This document shows, one piece after another, positions 34,653 through 43,092 of a stretch of DNA of 64,000 nt. Below the pieces are notes generated by a model, which did no database searches, had not been told where the DNA came from, and saw nothing but the letters and a program-made list of their open reading frames with translations. This DNA is from SAR202-VII-2 sp965263165 (GTDB lineage: Bacteria; Chloroflexota; Dehalococcoidia; Lucifugimonadales; SAR202-VII-2), in contig OZ253584.1 in the NCBI GenBank assembly GCA_965263165.1, positions 1,674,001 to 1,738,000 of the forward strand, given 5' to 3'. The position numbers and the translations under genes are program-made. The stretch's first letter is position 1. Every line of letters starts with the position of its first letter.

Positions 34653-36452
34653 CTAGGACAGGAGGGCTCTGTCCAGGGCCAGGGCGAGGAACAGGAGGGC
34701 CAGATAAATGGTTGAGTAGCGGTAGAGGCGCATCGCCGCCGGTCTGCCAGGCGAGCGGTAGAGCTTCACCGCCAGCCACAGGAGCAGGCCGCCAAGCGCC
34801 AGCACGCTGGCAAGGTAGATGACGCCGAAATAGCCAAGGGCGAAGGGAAGGACCGTGAGTGTTACGAGCATGATGGTATACAGCAAGGACTGGCGGCTGG
34901 TCTCAGCATCTCCGCGAACGACCGGAAGCATGGGAACGTTGACCTGCCGGTATTCTTCCTTCATCACGATCGCCAGGGCCCAGGCGTGGGGGGGGGTCCA
35001 GAAGAAAACGATGAGGAAGAGGAGGACCCCCGGAATGTCCAGGGCGCCGGTGACCGCAACCCAACCGATGAGGGGAGGGAACGCGCCTGCGGCTCCCCCG
35101 ATGACGATGTTCTGCGTGGTCCGCGTTTTCAGATAGCCGCTGTAGAAGAAGACGTAGTAGGCCCAAGCCACCGCCGACAGCCCCGCCACCAGTGTGTTGA
35201 CGGTCAGGAAGAGCGGGAGCGACAGCAGGCTGATGGCAACGCTGAAGACGAACGCCGCTCGCGGGCTCACGCGGCCGGAGGGGATGGGCCGCCAACTGGT
35301 GCGGCGCATGGCCACATCCCGGTTGCGGTCCAAATACGAGTTCATGGCGCCGGCGCCGCCTGCGCAGAGGAACCCTCCGCCAAGGACGGCGAGGGTCGTT
35401 GTCCAAGGCACAGCGCCTCCCGCCGCCGCCAGCATTCCCGCCAGTGTGCTGATCAACAACAGCGCGATGATGTTGGGCTTGGTGAGCCAGAAGAAGGCAG
35501 CCGCGGTCCTCGTCAGGGAGAGCTGGGAGCGTTCCTCCGTCGCGGCGGCGCCCTGAGGGACGTTGCGGCCTCGCCATAGGGCCGATAGCAAGAGAACCAC
35601 GCCCGCGAAGAACGCGCCTGCCAGGGCCAGGTGAGCGCCTCGAGACCACGCCGGCAACTCCAGGACGACGGTCGTGGCGCCGAGGGCCACCTGAAGGATG
35701 AAGAGAGCCGTCAAGAGCATGGTTAGAAGAGCGATGGCGCGATGACGCAGGGTTAGCGCCGTTCCCAACGCTCCCAGCATGAGCACTCCCACCAGGAGCG
35801 CCACTCCCCGGTGGGCCATGTTGTTCCACTGATGCTCTCCCATGCCCCCCAGGACATCCCCGCACAGTGGGTAACCCACGCAGGCCAGGGAGGCGCCAGT
35901 CCGCGTCACGTAGGCCCCGGATAGGATCAATAGGAAGGTCGCTGCGCCAAGTAGGCCCAGGATCCAGCGGTACCTGAGCGCTTCCGGGCCGGAGATAAAG
36001 GCGTTCCGCCACCTGTCCGGGGCTGCTGTGACGACGGCAATGACTGCCAGGAGCCCCACGAAGGTCATGGCCACGGCTGTATGGACCAGGGCCACCTCCG
36101 CCGACAGCTCCAAGAGCACGGTCAGGCCGCCGAGAACGACCTGAACAAGGAGGAGCAGCGGGGCCGCGAGGATCAGGCGGAAGCGCTTGTCTCTCCAGCT
36201 ATGACGAAGCAAGCTGGAAGCCACCAGGAGGGCGGTGAAGATGACGGTGAGTGTGGCGGAAAGGCGGTGGCTGTATTCCAGCCAGGCGCCTAGGTCTGCG
36301 GGAGGGATGAGGCGTCCGTGGCATAGAGGCCAATCGGGACATCCGAGACCGGACCCCGTGACGCGCACGACGCCTCCAACGGTAATGGTCAGCAGGGCCG
36401 CGATGAGGGCTGCCCAAGCCAGCGGGGCGTATGAGCGCTTCAGGATGGTCAT
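34653..36452 (-). CDS. ctaAB: CtaA-CtaB fusion: heme A synthase + heme O synthase
   Basis: A 599-residue membrane protein joining two heme-modification enzymes. Residues about 1-300 are CtaA/COX15-like (oxidation of the heme O methyl group): GSGLGCPDWPLCHGRLIPP, the heme-ligand-type His in WLEYSHRLSA, and a second HRGVALLVG. Residues about 320-599 are CtaB, protoheme IX farnesyltransferase: MNSYLDRNRDVAMRRTSWRP is the Asp-rich prenyl-diphosphate site. Together they make heme A from heme B for the adjacent caa3 oxidase. The ATG at 36452 was chosen; a basic 45-residue extension upstream has no sign of being real and overlaps ctaG. Confidence 0.9.
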   Translation of the reverse strand: MTILKRSYAPLAWAALIAALLTITVGGVVRVTGSGLGCPDWPLCHGRLIPPADLGAWLEYSHRLSATLTVIFTALLVASSLLRHSWRDKRFRLILAAPLLLLVQVVLGGLTVLLELSAEVALVHTAVAMTFVGLLAVIAVVTAAPDRWRNAFISGPEALRYRWILGLLGAATFLLILSGAYVTRTGASLACVGYPLCGDVLGGMGEHQWNNMAHRGVALLVGVLMLGALGTALTLRHRAIALLTMLLTALFILQVALGATTVVLELPAWSRGAHLALAGAFFAGVVLLLSALWRGRNVPQGAAATEERSQLSLTRTAAAFFWLTKPNIIALLLISTLAGMLAAAGGAVPWTTTLAVLGGGFLCAGGAGAMNSYLDRNRDVAMRRTSWRPIPSGRVSPRAAFVFSVAISLLSLPLFLTVNTLVAGLSAVAWAYYVFFYSGYLKTRTTQNIVIGGAAGAFPPLIGWVAVTGALDIPGVLLFLIVFFWTPPHAWALAIVMKEEYRQVNVPMLPVVRGDAETSRQSLLYTIMLVTLTVLPFALGYFGVIYLASVLALGGLLLWLAVKLYRSPGRPAAMRLYRYSTIYLALLFLALALDRALLS

Positions 36453-36495
36453 CCGCCACAGAATAGCACAGCGTACGCCTGCTGAGCCCCGGCCT

Positions 36496-37419
36496 TTATG
36501 GCGGTTCTCCGCTGAGGCCGGCGGGATGATAGGGATACTCGTCTTCTTCTTCGGCTTCCGCCTGCGATTCCGCTTCTTCGCGGGCATACCACTTCATAAA
36601 CACGACCAATAGGACACCTAGGAAGACGAACGTATAGGGCACCTTCATCACGATGCCGCCCAGCTGCTGATCCGCCAAGCTGTTGAGCCCCGCCGTCGCC
36701 GCATACCAGGGATAGATGCTGAAGGTGGAGAAGGTCAGTATGGCAAACAGCGGCGTTGTGCCAATGGAGACGAGGAAGAGATAGAGGATCTGGACTCCGG
36801 TCGCCGGGCGGGGCAGGTCTGCGCTGGCGCCGAGAACCGGCCACCAGACGAGGATGCCGGTGAAGAGCATGATCGAGTGCTCCAGCATATGCAGCGCCTC
36901 GCTTTGGATGGCCGCCTCGTAGAAGGTGGGCACGTGCCAGATTGAGAAAGCGCCGATGAAGAGAGGGCCGGCGATGACGGGGTGGGTGAGGAACCTGGCA
37001 ATCTTCAGGAGAGGCGCATGGCGCACCACGAAGCGCAACACGGGGGTGGAGGCGCCAACGAAGTGCAGGGGCGGGACGAGCAGTGCGTATCGGAGGGTTG
37101 GACTGAGGAGCCAGTCGGGGAGCCCCAGCAGGATGAGAGGCGGCGCCACGAGGGTCAGCAAGAGATGCTGGACCATGTGGCCGGTGAAGGATCGTTCGCT
37201 GATCTCGTGGAGGGGGGTCGCTATCGCGAGGGTGACGACGGCCATGCCCAGGAGGAAGGAGGCCGCCTGCCTGCGGTCGATACGGTCGGCCCAGTGATAA
37301 CGGACCCGGAAGTAGCCTATGCCAAGGAGGTAGAGCTGGATGACGAAAGCGATGGCCAAGAGCTGCTCGGGATGCCAGTGCCACCCGGTCCACCACAGCC
37401 TCGCCAGTTCACCGGCCAC
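36496..37419 (-). CDS. ctaG: CtaG-like cytochrome c oxidase assembly protein
   Basis: A 307-residue polytopic protein of the caa3-type CtaG family. Features include PLHEISERSFTGHMVQHLLL near residue 69, SIWHVPTFYEAAIQSEALHM near 159, and conserved His in the helices, which may bind copper. A C-terminal acidic tail (EAESQAEAEEEDEYPYHPAG) faces the solvent. It lies in the oxidase operon between the subunit IV and ctaAB genes. Confidence 0.87.
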   Translation of the reverse strand: MAGELARLWWTGWHWHPEQLLAIAFVIQLYLLGIGYFRVRYHWADRIDRRQAASFLLGMAVVTLAIATPLHEISERSFTGHMVQHLLLTLVAPPLILLGLPDWLLSPTLRYALLVPPLHFVGASTPVLRFVVRHAPLLKIARFLTHPVIAGPLFIGAFSIWHVPTFYEAAIQSEALHMLEHSIMLFTGILVWWPVLGASADLPRPATGVQILYLFLVSIGTTPLFAILTFSTFSIYPWYAATAGLNSLADQQLGGIVMKVPYTFVFLGVLLVVFMKWYAREEAESQAEAEEEDEYPYHPAGLSGEPP

Positions 37420-37441
37420 GCTTGCGCTCCAGAAGCAGGCT

Positions 37442-37798
37442 TCAGCCTGCGAAGAAGAGGGAGAACAGCGAAATGAGGGTCAGAATGATGGCCCCCGCCA
37501 GCAGGAGGCCCCCGACGAACAACGCGGAGAACAGGCGCTCGTCGAACTTGAGGTGCATGTAGAACATGCCCACCATAGCGAACTTGACGGCCGACAGCAC
37601 CCCAAAGAAGGGGATGAGGAAGTTCTTGCTTACGTCGACGTAGATTGCCCCGAATTCCACGGCGGTTATCAGGCCAAGGAGCACGGCGATGGCAACGTAC
37701 TTGAACGGCGTGGGGTGTGCGCGCTCCCGCGGCCGCGCGGACACCTCCCGCTTGATGCGGATTCCCTTGGGCAGCGATCGGTATCGAGCCTGGGCCAT
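37442..37798 (-). CDS. ctaF: Cytochrome c oxidase subunit IV (prokaryotic)
   Basis: A 118-residue small subunit with a basic N-terminus (SLPKGIRIKREVSARPRERA) and three membrane helices, matching prokaryotic COX4/CyoD-like subunits (VEFGAIYVDVSKNFLIPFFG; VKFAMVGMFYMHLKFDERLF). AAGGAG lies ahead of the ATG at 37798. It follows ctaE by 11 bp and is clearly in the same transcript. Confidence 0.8.
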   Translation of the reverse strand: MAQARYRSLPKGIRIKREVSARPRERAHPTPFKYVAIAVLLGLITAVEFGAIYVDVSKNFLIPFFGVLSAVKFAMVGMFYMHLKFDERLFSALFVGGLLLAGAIILTLISLFSLFFAG

Positions 37799-37809
37799 GG
37801 AGCCGCTCC

Positions 37810-38427
37810 TTAGGGCAGCCGGGTGACGCCTACGAGGTAGATCAACGTGAAGATGACGATCCAAACGATGTCGACGAAGTGCCAGTACAACCCGGCGATT
37901 TCAACCTTCAGCGATTGCTCGGCGCTGATGTGCCCCTTGCGGAACGACAGAGCCACAAGGGACAGCAGCCAGATGACGCCGCCCGTGACGTGAGCGCCGT
38001 GGAAGCCCGTAAGCGTGAAGAAGCTGCTCCCGTAGAGGTTGGTGCGAGGCGTCAGGCCGTGCTGGGCGAACTCGTAGAACTCGAAGAACTGGAAGCCAAG
38101 GAACGTGGCGCCCATGAAGGCTGTGCAGAGCAGCCAGACCCGGAATCCACGCATGTTGCCGTGGTTCAGGGCGGAGAGGGCTAGGACCATCATCAGGCTG
38201 CTCATGAGCAGGACGAAGGTGCTGACGGTGGTAACCGGGATGTCTAGGAGTGCCGCCCCGGGTCCGGACCGGCTCGAATCGGCGTAGACCAAGTTCGTGG
38301 CAATGAGGGTGCCGAAGAACATGCATTCCGACCCCAGGAACGCCCACATCACCAACTTTCGATGGTCAATGCCCAGCGAAGTGGGGTGGGCCGGCTCGTG
38401 GTGTTCTGCCGCGGGGGCCTGATGCAA
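37810..38427 (-). CDS. ctaE: Cytochrome c oxidase subunit III
   Basis: A 205-residue, five-helix subunit III. Conserved points are HRKLVMWAFLGSECMFFGTL at the first helix, ALNHGNMRGFRVWL, FFTLTGFHGAHVTGGVIWLL and LYWHFVDIVWIVIFTLIYLV at the last helix. The start is a TTG at 38427, with CAGGAGAC 5 nt ahead. The gap to ctaD is 15 bp. Length fits the five-helix forms that lack the two N-terminal helices of mitochondrial subunit III. Confidence 0.92.
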   Translation of the reverse strand: MHQAPAAEHHEPAHPTSLGIDHRKLVMWAFLGSECMFFGTLIATNLVYADSSRSGPGAALLDIPVTTVSTFVLLMSSLMMVLALSALNHGNMRGFRVWLLCTAFMGATFLGFQFFEFYEFAQHGLTPRTNLYGSSFFTLTGFHGAHVTGGVIWLLSLVALSFRKGHISAEQSLKVEIAGLYWHFVDIVWIVIFTLIYLVGVTRLP

Positions 38428-38442
38428 GGTCGTCTCCTGGGA

Positions 38443-40353
38443 CTAGTGGTCTTCGCCTTCGGAAGGCGCGGTGATGGGCTCCAGGTACCAGCCGTACAGG
38501 GAAGCCAGGGCCATGAAGATGCCGAAGGCGGTTAGGAAGTAGGTGTACACAATCCCAAAGGCCGCCAGGGTTATGCCGATCGCCGCTAGGAGCGGGAAGT
38601 AGGATGGCGAAGGCAGGTGAATGCTGCCATGACCGTTTGATTGTTCGTGGGCGCCGCCCTCGCTGATGGCGCCGCCACGCGGGACGGAGGGCCCGGTTCC
38701 GCGCTCGCCCGACCCCCCCGCAACCGGGGCGGGGACGGCTCGCCGCCGCTTCTGCTGCCACCAGGCGTCTCTGCCGCGCACTACCGGAATCTCGTCGAAG
38801 TTATGCACCGGAGGCGGGGAAGGCATGGACCACTCCAGGGTGCGAGCGTCCCAGGGGTCGCCACCGGCGAGTTGGCCTTTGCGCCAGCTCCGCACGGCGT
38901 TGTGAAGGAAGAGCAGCATGGAGACGCCCAGGAAGATGGCCCCCACGGAGGCGACGAAGTTCCACAGATCCCAACCCATGCCGGATTCGTAGGTGAAAAT
39001 GCGGCGCGGCATGCCGTCGAGGCCGAGGAAGTGCATGGGAAAGAAGGTGGCGTTCATGCCGATGAAGGTTGCCCAGAAGTGCAGTTTGCCCAAGCCCTCA
39101 TGCATCATTCTGCCGGTGATCTTCGGGAACCAGTAGTAGATGCCGCCGAGGATGCCCATGATGGCCCCGCCGAACAGCACGTAGTGGATATGGGCAACGA
39201 TGAAGTAGGTGTCCTGCTGCTGCGCGTCCGACGGGGAGATTGCGTGCATGACGCCGCTCAGTCCGCCCACGATGAACAGAAACACGAAGCCGATGGCGAA
39301 GAGCATGGGCGTCTGCAAACGGAGGGAGCCACCCCACATGGTGCCCATCCAGTTGAAGATCTTCACGCCCGTGGGTATTGCAATGGCCATAGTGGTGATC
39401 ATGAACACGGTGTTGGCGACGGGGCCCAGGCCCACGGTGAACATGTGGTGGCTCCAGACAGCCCACCCCATGAATCCAATGACGATGCCCGAAAAGATGA
39501 TGAACGGGTAACCGAACAGAGGCTTGCGGGAGAAGGTGGGTAATATCTCGGACACGATGCCCATGGCCGGCAGGATCAGGATGTAGACCTCCGGATGGCC
39601 GAAGATCCAAAACAGGTGCTGCCAGAGGATGGGATCGCCTCCGTTGGCTGCCACGAAGAAGTTCGTGCCGAAGTTCCGGTCGAACAGCAGCTCGATAAGG
39701 GCAACGGTGATGACCGGGAAGGCGAAGATGAGTAGGAAGGCCGTGACCAGCGTCATCCAGACGAACACGGGCATGCGGAACAGCGACATGCCGGGCGCCC
39801 GCATGTTCAGGATGGTGACGATGAAGTTGAACGCGGACGCCAGCGATGCCACGCCAAGCACCTGGAGGCTGAGGACCCACCAATCGACGCCGACGCCGGC
39901 GTTGTAGGCGCTGCTCGTCAGGGGGGCGTAGCCGAACCACCCGGCGTTCGGGGCGCCGCCCAACCACCAACTCAGGTTGAGCATGATGCCGCCACCCAGG
40001 AATACCCAGTAGCTGAAGGCGTTCAGGCGGGGAAAGGCAACGTCGCGCGCCCCGATCATGAGCGGGATGAGGAAGTTGAAGAAGGCGGCGCTCAACGGCA
40101 TGATCGCCAGGAAGATCATGGTGGTGCCGTGCATAGTGAAGAGCTGGTTGAAGTGCTCCGGGTCCACCAGCGTCTGCTCAGGCCTGGCGAGCTGGATGCG
40201 CATGATGAGCGCTTCCGCTCCTCCAAACATGAAGAAGATGAACGCCGTTGCGCCGTACAGGATCCCAATCCGCTTGTGGTCCACCGTGGTGATCCACGAC
40301 CACGGGCCGGTGGGATTGACCGGGCGTCTAAGGGCTGTTGCTATTGTTGCCAC
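38443..40353 (-). CDS. ctaD: Cytochrome c oxidase subunit I
   Basis: A 636-residue heme-copper oxidase core subunit. Ligands are visible: FGHPEVYILILPAMGIVSE (CuB His and cross-linked Tyr), WSHHMFTVGLG (CuB His pair), HIHYVLFGG (heme a3 and heme a His). It is an A-type (Glu or Tyr K/D-channel) enzyme by these motifs. The last about 80 residues form an extra two-helix domain (HLPSPSYFPLLAAIGITLAA) like a fused subunit IV. The linker is Gly/Ser/Pro-rich. GTG start with GGGAGAGG ahead. It follows ctaC by 52 bp. Confidence 0.95.
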   Translation of the reverse strand: MATIATALRRPVNPTGPWSWITTVDHKRIGILYGATAFIFFMFGGAEALIMRIQLARPEQTLVDPEHFNQLFTMHGTTMIFLAIMPLSAAFFNFLIPLMIGARDVAFPRLNAFSYWVFLGGGIMLNLSWWLGGAPNAGWFGYAPLTSSAYNAGVGVDWWVLSLQVLGVASLASAFNFIVTILNMRAPGMSLFRMPVFVWMTLVTAFLLIFAFPVITVALIELLFDRNFGTNFFVAANGGDPILWQHLFWIFGHPEVYILILPAMGIVSEILPTFSRKPLFGYPFIIFSGIVIGFMGWAVWSHHMFTVGLGPVANTVFMITTMAIAIPTGVKIFNWMGTMWGGSLRLQTPMLFAIGFVFLFIVGGLSGVMHAISPSDAQQQDTYFIVAHIHYVLFGGAIMGILGGIYYWFPKITGRMMHEGLGKLHFWATFIGMNATFFPMHFLGLDGMPRRIFTYESGMGWDLWNFVASVGAIFLGVSMLLFLHNAVRSWRKGQLAGGDPWDARTLEWSMPSPPPVHNFDEIPVVRGRDAWWQQKRRRAVPAPVAGGSGERGTGPSVPRGGAISEGGAHEQSNGHGSIHLPSPSYFPLLAAIGITLAAFGIVYTYFLTAFGIFMALASLYGWYLEPITAPSEGEDH

Positions 40354-40405
40354 AGGTTCCTCTCCCCTCTGGCGCGCAGGCGCTTCGGCCTTCCATTATA
40401 GCGCG

Positions 40406-41425
40406 TCACTCCAAGCCATCCATGTAGGCCACCAGGGCCGTGATGTCTTCCTCGGACAGGTTCAGGTCAGGCATGGTGTTGCCGGGCTTCACCTTTTGAG
40501 GATTTCGGAGCCACTCCGCCATGTTCTCCGGTGTCTGGTCCAGAATACCGGCGGCGATGCGGGTTCTGGACGCAACGTGGGTGAGTTCCGGGCCGACGCG
40601 GCTCACCGCTCCGGGTACGCCGTCGATGGTGTGGCAACCGATGCATCCAGTTGTGGTGACCAACTCTTTGCCCCGCTGCGCCAGAGCGGAGACGGGCTCC
40701 GCTGCGGGTTCCGCCTGACTGGCTACCCAGGCGTCGAACTGCTCGCGAGACTCGACAATGACCTGGAAGCGCATGTGGGCGTGGGCGACGCCGCAGAACT
40801 CGGCGCACTGTCCCCAATATAGGCCCTCCTCATCGGCTTTGAACCACATCGTGTTCTCTCGAGTGGGAACCACGTCGAGCTTGCCCGCCAGCTTCGGGAT
40901 CCAGAAGCTATGGATGACGTCATCAGAGAGCAGGGTGGCCCGCACGTTCTCGTCCACGGGCACATGGAGCTCATTGGAGGTGTCGATACCCAGGTCCGGA
41001 TACTCGAAGTTCCAGAACCATTGCTTTCCCGTGACCGTGACCTCCAGCACGTCCTCTCCCGCCGGGGGGTCGGCGATGTAGAAGATGGCGCTGATGGTGG
41101 GAATGGCGACGACGATTAGCACGATAGCCGGGGCGATGGTCAGGGCCACTTCCAGACGGGTGTTGCCGTGCGTCTGCCGGGGGATGCCGGGCCTGTTGCG
41201 GAACTTCAGGATGGTGAAGAGAAGCACGCCGCCGACTACCACAAACACGACAAGGGCTGCCCAGAAGATGACCATGAAGAGGTCTTCTTGGCGCTGCGCC
41301 ACAGGACCCAGCGAATCGAATGTCGACTGGGGATGATCCGGCGTACACGCGGCGCCAATGAGGGAGGCAAGAGCCGCGAGCAGCAACAGTAAGAGCGCTC
41401 GGCACCGGAGAAGCCTGGAAGCCAC
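40406..41425 (-). CDS. ctaC: Cytochrome c oxidase subunit II with cytochrome c domain (caa3)
   Basis: A 339-residue subunit II, probably lipid-anchored (LIGAAC, Cys about residue 26). Two membrane helices are followed by the CuA cupredoxin domain: GKQWFWNFEYPD and WGQCAEFCGVAHAHMRFQV (both Cys, Glu, His, Met of CuA). A C-terminal cytochrome c domain has CIGCHTIDG and, as the axial Met, PGNTMPDLNLSEED. That fusion defines caa3-type oxidases that accept electrons without a separate cytochrome c. GTG start behind GGGGAGG. First gene of the ctaCDEF-G-AB series. Confidence 0.95.
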   Translation of the reverse strand: MASRLLRCRALLLLLLAALASLIGAACTPDHPQSTFDSLGPVAQRQEDLFMVIFWAALVVFVVVGGVLLFTILKFRNRPGIPRQTHGNTRLEVALTIAPAIVLIVVAIPTISAIFYIADPPAGEDVLEVTVTGKQWFWNFEYPDLGIDTSNELHVPVDENVRATLLSDDVIHSFWIPKLAGKLDVVPTRENTMWFKADEEGLYWGQCAEFCGVAHAHMRFQVIVESREQFDAWVASQAEPAAEPVSALAQRGKELVTTTGCIGCHTIDGVPGAVSRVGPELTHVASRTRIAAGILDQTPENMAEWLRNPQKVKPGNTMPDLNLSEEDITALVAYMDGLE

Positions 41426-41698
41426 GCTACCTCCCCAGGATGGGGACTACCGGGACATGGGATGCCCCAGTGTGTTCAAATTTTCACGAGGAGTCTAGCA
41501 GCGGCTTGAACGAAAATCAAGGGATGCCAGACTATCACGCACGCCGTGAGCTCGTGACTAACGTCCCTGGGAAGTACAGCCAGGGGGCGGCTTCTTCGTC
41601 GTAGTTGAAGGCTAGGGCTGGGCATCCCAGCACAACGCAGCCCCCGAGCCCCGGGCAAGGCTGCCAATACACACCTTGCCCGGCCGGCCGGCCTTTGC

Positions 41699-41704
41699 TA
41701 TACT
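41699..41704 (+). promoter_or_regulatory. -10 box of promoter for small membrane protein gene
   Basis: TATACT at 41699-41704 with TTGCCC at 41676-41681, a 17-nt spacer, about 50 nt before the GTG at 41756. Confidence 0.4.
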
Positions 41705-41755
41705 GCGGGCGGTTCGTCCGGCGACCCTCATTACTGGGCTGGGAGTCCTTTCAGC

Positions 41756-41938
41756 GTGAACGACAAGACGCTCCCCATTCTGCTTCCCCTCGGCGCTGCC
41801 CTCATTGTGGGGGTCATCATGGCGAGTCTGGGGATCATCTTCATTCTGACCGGGCGCTTTGGGGCGGTCGTCATCGGGCTTGCCATCGTGCTGATCGTGC
41901 CGCTCATTGGAGCGTTTCTGGCCCGGAGCAAGCCCTAA
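41756..41938 (+). CDS. Small two-helix membrane protein
   Basis: A 60-residue protein from GTG 41756 with two hydrophobic helices (LPILLPLGAALIVGVIMASL and VVIGLAIVLIVPLIGAFLA) joined by a short TGRFGA loop. No family is recognised. It is the only plus-strand gene in a 13-kb minus-strand block, has its own promoter-like sequence, and its stop overlaps the end of the convergent sco1 gene by 4 bp. A role in the oxidase complex (as a small accessory subunit) is possible but not shown. Confidence 0.5.
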   Translation: MNDKTLPILLPLGAALIVGVIMASLGIIFILTGRFGAVVIGLAIVLIVPLIGAFLARSKP

Positions 41939-42600
41939 CCCAGAAGGGCCTGGATATCGTTGGCCAGTTGGGCTGGTGTGAACGTTGCGCCGAACACCAC
42001 TTGGACTCGGCCTTCTTTGTTGATGAGATGAATGGGCGCCGCGTGGCCGATGGTATAGGCGCCGGCCACTTTCGACAGCTCTTCCTCGGGTATCTCCCGC
42101 TCCTCTGCCGCCAACTTGATCCTCTCTTCATGGGTTCCGCCGCCAGCCTGTTCAATGAAGGGTTGTCCCACCCAGTAGTATTCCCACAACGGCCGTAGAC
42201 TCTCCTCGTCCCCGAGGAGGTAGCGCCAGGTCTCCTCCACTCCCCAGGACTTCAGGTAGCTGAGCGCCACCTCAGGCGCGTCGCGCGCCGGATCGGCGGT
42301 TACGGCGATGATCTGGACTTTCGAGGCGTCGTCGCCCAATAGGTCGGCGGCGCTGCGCATCTTCCCCATGGTCAGCGGGCACAGGTCAGGGCAGGAGGTG
42401 TAGAGGAACGAGAGGACCACAACTTGCCCCCGCAGTTGTTGGAGGGAGGTGACGCGTCCCCGCTGATCCTGAAGGGAGAAATCCAGCGTCTCTCTGGAGG
42501 GGTCAAGGACGTTGCCGCGGAACTGGGGCCCCCGCGAGCACGCTGCAAGCGCGAGGACTATCGAAAGCAACAACAGGATGAGCAGGCAGCGTTTGAGCAC
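41935..42600 (-). CDS. SCO1/SenC copper chaperone, lipoprotein
   Basis: A 221-residue thioredoxin-fold copper-delivery protein for the CuA centre. A lipoprotein signal ends LALAAC (Cys about residue 21). The copper motif is TSCPDLCP (CxxxC) near residue 68, and the distal His lies in AYTIGHAAPIHLINKEG. The start is GTG at 42600. In the family, the CxxxC pair must be reduced to take Cu(I), which fits the thiol-oxidoreductase-like gene 500 bp upstream. Same strand as ctaC, on the far side of the small plus-strand gene. Confidence 0.9.
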   Translation of the reverse strand: MLKRCLLILLLLSIVLALAACSRGPQFRGNVLDPSRETLDFSLQDQRGRVTSLQQLRGQVVVLSFLYTSCPDLCPLTMGKMRSAADLLGDDASKVQIIAVTADPARDAPEVALSYLKSWGVEETWRYLLGDEESLRPLWEYYWVGQPFIEQAGGGTHEERIKLAAEEREIPEEELSKVAGAYTIGHAAPIHLINKEGRVQVVFGATFTPAQLANDIQALLG

Positions 42601-42649
42601 AGCGGGGTGGGCGCCGCGAAGGGGATCGCGGCCTCTTTGCGAAATGCGG

Positions 42650-42931
42650 CTAATCCAGTCCGGACACGCCGCGAATGACGAAGCCGATGGTCCAGGCTAA
42701 CAGGAATGCCGGCCCGCCCAGCACCCGCTCGTCTTCCGCTGGGTGGGCGGGGTCGCGCCGCAGCATGTTGCCTCCCCAAGCCGCCAGGCCCAGAACGATG
42801 AGCCAAGGGGCGATGGAGTTCACGCCCAAGCCCAGACCCAACGCCACGCCGAGGATAGTCCACGTAATGGGCGAATCTGCGATGCGGTCCATCCAGGTTC
42901 TGGCTGCTAGTGGTGTTTCGCTGGTGGCCAT
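42650..42931 (-). CDS. Hypothetical membrane protein, 93 residues
   Basis: A 93-residue protein with two to three hydrophobic segments (ITWTILGVALGLGLGVNSIA, LIVLGLAAWGGNML and FLLAWTIGFVIRGVS). No family was recognised. It is placed between sco1 (50 bp) and the DsbA-like gene on the same strand and is likely part of the copper/oxidase assembly transcript. No clear metal-binding residues are present. Confidence 0.6.
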   Translation of the reverse strand: MATSETPLAARTWMDRIADSPITWTILGVALGLGLGVNSIAPWLIVLGLAAWGGNMLRRDPAHPAEDERVLGGPAFLLAWTIGFVIRGVSGLD

Positions 42932-43092
42932 TGGGTTGTGCTCTGCTTCAGTAGTTTTGCTTCAACGGTTGGCTTGACGCGTGGGCCCAAGCCTTCACAT
43001 TCATGCACTCTGAAGTATACCGAAAAGGAAGAGGCAGAGGTATTCCCTCCCCGCGCATTGACAGAGACTGGCTGGGTGGCCCTTCTTTGTCG

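Noticed and set aside
36453..36587. Basic 45-residue extension of CtaAB
   Set aside because: Overlaps the end of ctaG and is rich in Lys/Arg repeats without family similarity; the normal CtaA start is at 36452.
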